21,725 nucleotides of DNA from assembly GCA_002633005.1 (NCBI GenBank), contig NMRA01000572.1, positions 112,809 through 134,533 of the forward strand. The letters run 5' to 3'. Position numbers and translations under genes: made by a program. The notes below the pieces were generated by a model. It searched no databases. It saw nothing but the letters and a program-made list of their open reading frames with translations, and was not told the DNA's origin. Source of the DNA: Phoronis australis (Eukaryota; Phoronida; Phoronidae). Positions 18,763-21,725 of the stretch are shown here, piece by piece (positions within the stretch are counted from its first letter, which is position 1; each line of letters starts with the position of its first letter).

Positions 18763-18885
18763 ATGGCAGATTCTCAATATTTTGATGAATGTAACTGCCG
18801 GGTTATAGAAGATGTGTGGCGACGGAAGGGACAGTACAAGTGCCTCAATGGGTTACCGATTTCGTTGCTGCCTATCGATTTCTGA
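18763..18885 (+). other. Small protein-like open frame (40 codons), function unknown
   Basis: An ATG in good context (AGAAAGATGGCAG) opens 40 codons beginning MADSQYFDECNCRVIEDVWR and ending LLPIDF. The mix of acidic, aromatic and Cys residues is protein-like. There is no recognised family and no clear donor within it. It lies inside the candidate 2.4-kb element and could be the start of a decayed transposon gene, a short first exon, or chance. Confidence 0.2.
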
Positions 18886-18949
18886 ATTCAAAGGTTGGCA
18901 ATAATGTACGTTTGTGTATGATCTTGAGGTAATATAAAACTGCTAGTCA

Positions 18950-19340
18950 AATTTATTTTGTTTTTCGCTTATTGCATCTCAGTCAAACTGGCGTCAGCAG
19001 ATACTAACGTCGTTGGCTGTTCTTTACTATTTCTTGCGTCAGTCCCCACGTATAAGCGTGACTGTGTGAATTATCTTTTCCACATCCCCTTTTTCGCCAT
19101 CCAGAATAATTTTGTTTATACATTGGCCAGTTTCAGCCTGAACAAAAATTCTTACCATTCGAGTCTGAAATATCTACGACGTAGACTGCTTGACGATAGT
19201 GGATAGGAGATTCACGCAGCTAGTTACAGGGATGGGCTTAGGGAGCATCGAGCCGGGAAATATCGGAATAGACTTGACATTGCAGTTTTAGGGAACATTG
19301 GCAACGGAGGAATATCGTAAAGAACTGGGTCTTTCGTAAC
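18950..19340 (+). repeat. Old diverged relative of the 16190..16620 region
   Basis: Shared blocks appear in the same order: a GTGACT...TTTCCAC stretch, GAATAATTTTGTTT (16394 and 19104), a TTCA.CC.GAACAA stretch, then GGGTTTAGGGAACATCGA against GGGCTTAGGGAGCATCGA and later AATATC...AACTGGGT-like pieces. Identity is low, and I judged it by eye only. Confidence 0.4.
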
Positions 19341-20003
19341 AACAGCTTAAAAGTACATAGTCATGCCCGTTTTTGTTTCTTTGGGCTATTCTCTTTTGAT
19401 GTGTGACTTTTTAGTCAGTTTGGTGCACGTGCGCAAGTTCCCACACTTTGCAGTGCATGTTACCTTGACACCAACATGTGATTGACAGGTGACTCACACT
19501 GATTCCCGCCGCAATCTTTGGCCATAAAAACACTAGATGCATATTGAAAGAGGCCGTTATATTACTTGACGGCATTTCCAAGTCACGATTGTCAGCCGAC
19601 TGAGACATTGCGCGCAAACGGCGGGACCGAACAGTGCCGCAGTGCGATATTGCAAGTGATATAAATAGGATAATCTGGACATCTTGCATGAAAAATAAAT
19701 GTTTTTCCACCACGAAGTTTGGTAAGGTGATCGTTTAAGAATGAATTGAAACATCGCTGTTTTGTGGCGTTTATCTCATATTTATGTCGTGGCTCGAAAC
19801 TTTAATCTTGATTGACGAGTGGCTCACGGCCGCTTAACCCCGATTCTTGTCTTAGGCCTAGTTTTTTGCCGAGCATGTTTGGTGCAACGGCAAGTGAGCA
19901 ATGCCGGGCAGTCGAGATAAAATAGTTAGCCGCAGAACCATACGCTGAAAATGTCATTGAGTCACGGAGTGTCGAAACATCCTAAACCCAAAAAAAGAAC
20001 TGA

Positions 20004-20291
20004 ATTAAGTTTTTCAAACTTTTATTACAACTAATTTTAAAACTGCTCTCAGACGAACTTGGCAGCTCAGTACGAGACTGTAACCATAAATTTGATGTCT
20101 GCTGTGACCTCTGCAACATGTGAAGCTTGCACGCGCGCACTGTAACAAGGTCACATCTTGAAGTAGTTGAAAACCAAGTAGAGGCTGCGTGGTCACTGGT
20201 CGTCTGCGCTCTAGAGGGCAAAGTAACAAGACTGCAGGACGCCACAGGGCTATTACTCGGCAGTTCTGTAAATTTAATAGTGAATAACTAA
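20004..20291 (+). pseudogene. Protein-like frame broken by one in-frame TGA, unknown family
   Basis: From 20004 to the TAA at 20289..20291 the frame stays open for 95 codons except for one TGA at 20121..20123. The part after the stop reads like an amphipathic helix region (HLEVVENQVEAAWSLVVCAL, then EGKVTRLQDATGLLLG). The part before it is Leu-rich and then Cys-rich (FDVCCDLCNM). A possible acceptor, GCTCTCAG, ends at 20051. No family is recognised. Antisense frames here are also open (19982..20245), so biased composition could explain it. Confidence 0.2.
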
Positions 20292-20409
20292 TCTGAAGGC
20301 AAGAGAATCTTTGTTGGGATCATCCGCTGTTATGACATTTTTCCCGTCATGTGGCGACGTGACCGATAACGCTCTTTGAAAAGTGTTACGCGTTCCGAGT
20401 ACGAGGTAA

Positions 20410-20584
20410 GATTAACCACCCAGGGCGGTTGCCTGTCGTAATAAGCGCCCATGTTCGGTTAACCGCCCACCCTGGATTTCTTGAAATTTCACGTTTAAGC
20501 GCCCCTGTCTGGTTAACCGCCCACCCCTGATTTTTTGGGTTTGCCAATTTAACCGCCCAGCGCGTTAACCCGAACGTTTACGGT
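20410..20584 (+). repeat. Array of six TTAACCGCCCA motifs, right-end copy
   Basis: The motifs are ATTAACCACCCAGGG, AATAAGCGCCCATG, GTTAACCGCCCACCC, TTTAAGCGCCCCTG, GTTAACCGCCCACCCC and TTTAACCGCCCAGCG, closing with the inverted end at 20563..20584. All motifs point the same way as at 18169..18385. Confidence 0.87.
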
Positions 20585-21725
20585 ACTTTCTGAAAAATGA
20601 CAGGTCGTTTGTAACACTCTCGAATTATAAACTTTTTGTAGAACTTCAAAGAGCCCAGCCACTACACAAGTGTGACTGCCTTTGAGTGATCTAATGATTT
20701 TAGCTGAGATAACTCATTTGACCCATGGCGTGTAATATTTAAAACGGCCCTAAGTACAACCAGAAAAAACACTGGGTACCTGGTTTATTTTTGCCAGTTT
20801 GATGGGATTCATTTGGACATCAAGAGAATATCATATCCAGATCCAAAATGTCGACAGAGTGGGACTCCTAAAAACATAACTACACACTAAGATTTCATGA
20901 ATTACATAATTCATTCAGCCAAAGTGGATAGAAATTGTGGCATGCAAGTTGTCAGTTAAAATTGGAATTTATAATGCTATGACTACAGCATTCACCAATA
21001 TATGTATAGGAAAAATACTTCCTGTAATGAACTAAAAAGAAGACACATAACAATAATGGTTGTTGAAAAGTGAAAGTCAATGAGATATTGCATTTTCTGC
21101 TTGTAACACGTGGACACTAGATGCACATAATCTCAGACTAAACTTACAAATAATGCAAGGCGCTACTAGTAAGTGGACTGAATAGCTCTAGGATAGTCTA
21201 GACTCTAACAACGGCGACAGGACAGGTATATCATTTGACTTAGGAACTCAAGACTGTTCATCAGTTGTTTACAGTGATGCAGGTATAGGACTACTGAACT
21301 TCACTAGGCGGTACAATAAAAAGCTCTGTCTATACTGTTCAAAAATAAGTAGTGTTGTTACAATTTTATGATACATGCATGGTCACTCAGTTTGTGAATT
21401 TCCTGAAAGGAGAACCAGTAACTTGGACTGCAGGGTACTATATTAGAATAGCAACTGTTGTTTCTTGTGGTGCTAACTGTTTCTCAAATCAGGTATCCAC
21501 AAAACTGACTATTACGGCCAAAATGCTATTGTGATAACTTCAAATTCAAAGAAAGTAGTAGTAGTAGTACTCACCACATCCAACAGGAAAGAACACATGC
21601 ATTAACATTGTTGCATTCCAGTGGCAGTAAGTTGACTTTAGGCATTTCAACCAGCATCCCCACTTCAGGCTTGGCACACGAGTTACTGCTAATGAAATGG
21701 GTGTGCACAGTCTACTTGGTTTCCA
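20585..21725 (+). other. Unassigned AT-rich sequence, probably intron
   Basis: No exon, transposon end or RNA gene was seen. The 60-codon frame at 21352..21534 has no recognisable domain. No downstream NKAIN exon was found here or elsewhere after 11775. Confidence 0.5.
21554..21569 (+). repeat. Short (AGT)n microsatellite
   Basis: Five AGT triplets plus one base, GAAAGTAGTAGTAGTAGTAC. This is the only clear microsatellite noted in the right third. Confidence 0.9.

Larger units (their letters stand above)
18169..20584. mobile_element. Candidate 2.4-kb element with 22-bp perfect inverted ends
   Basis: Positions 18169..18190 (ACCGTAAACGTTCGGGTTAA, then CG) are the exact reverse complement of 20563..20584. 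Both ends carry TTAACCGCCCA-type motif arrays directly inside. It could be one element, or two separate short elements of one family that each kept one good end; the lack of a clear flanking duplication (GTTGTTCA against ACTTTCTG) leaves this open. Protein-like frames at 18763..18885 and 20004..20291 lie inside. Confidence 0.4.

Noticed and set aside
19411-19713. 100-codon minus-strand frame
   Set aside because: No family is recognised, an overlapping minus frame is equally open, and there is no splice or start support.
1-21725. tRNA, rRNA or other structured RNA genes, CRISPR arrays, bacterial operon features
   Set aside because: I found no A-box/B-box pair with a cloverleaf and no spacer-repeat array. 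The spliced exon and the transposon types show a eukaryotic sequence, so bacterial features were not called.

Overview
The window looks like nuclear DNA of an invertebrate animal. It is AT-rich, still contains CpG, and is dense in transposon remnants, with only one convincing coding exon. That exon (11638..11775, + strand) belongs to the NKAIN family (Na+/K+-transporting ATPase interacting, four-pass membrane protein). It is a clean internal exon with consensus splice sites, so the rest of the window is probably intronic or flanking sequence of one long-intron NKAIN gene. The family points to a bilaterian. The repeats (motifs of the type AAATGGCCGCCA...GCCATTTTG, CAGGGCTCGAC ends, poly-C beside GGATCCRCCCCTG ends) remind me of marine deuterostomes such as hemichordates, amphioxus or echinoderms, but this is an impression that I cannot prove.

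Layout from left to right. At 1..28 is the cut end of a hAT-like element, followed by a palindrome-rich repeat (194..401). A solitary copy of a large repeat family lies at 1137..1905, and about 2.3 kb with no clear content follows (1906..4174). The same family then forms a head-to-tail array of five diverged units (4175..8935), in which two unit types alternate; the array ends in a cluster of near-perfect hairpins. A 929-bp Mutator-like non-autonomous element with 261-bp inverted repeats occupies 9466..10394. A remnant of a TTAACCGCCCA-type repeat follows (10775..10870), then the NKAIN exon.

Downstream of the exon, in the presumed next intron, three larger transposon-like units follow one another. 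The first, 11896..15019, has inverted ends and a TTCTGA duplication, and carries nested minisatellites and a small hAT-like element. The second, 15195..16958, has CAGGGCTCGAC ends, a GTTCA duplication and GGTCGCA subterminal motifs. The third is a candidate, 18169..20584, with 22-bp perfect inverted ends and TTAACCGCCCA arrays at both ends. A 241-250-bp tandem repeat lies at 17042..17640, and the last 1.1 kb is unremarkable AT-rich sequence.

No RNA gene, CRISPR array, operon or complete protein-coding gene was found. Most medium-length open frames here are by-products of repeats. The coherent story is one NKAIN exon in an intron landscape built from several non-autonomous DNA-transposon families. 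The most unusual points are the alternating hairpin-ended array and two unrelated elements whose subterminal motif arrays run in the same direction at both ends although their termini are inverted.
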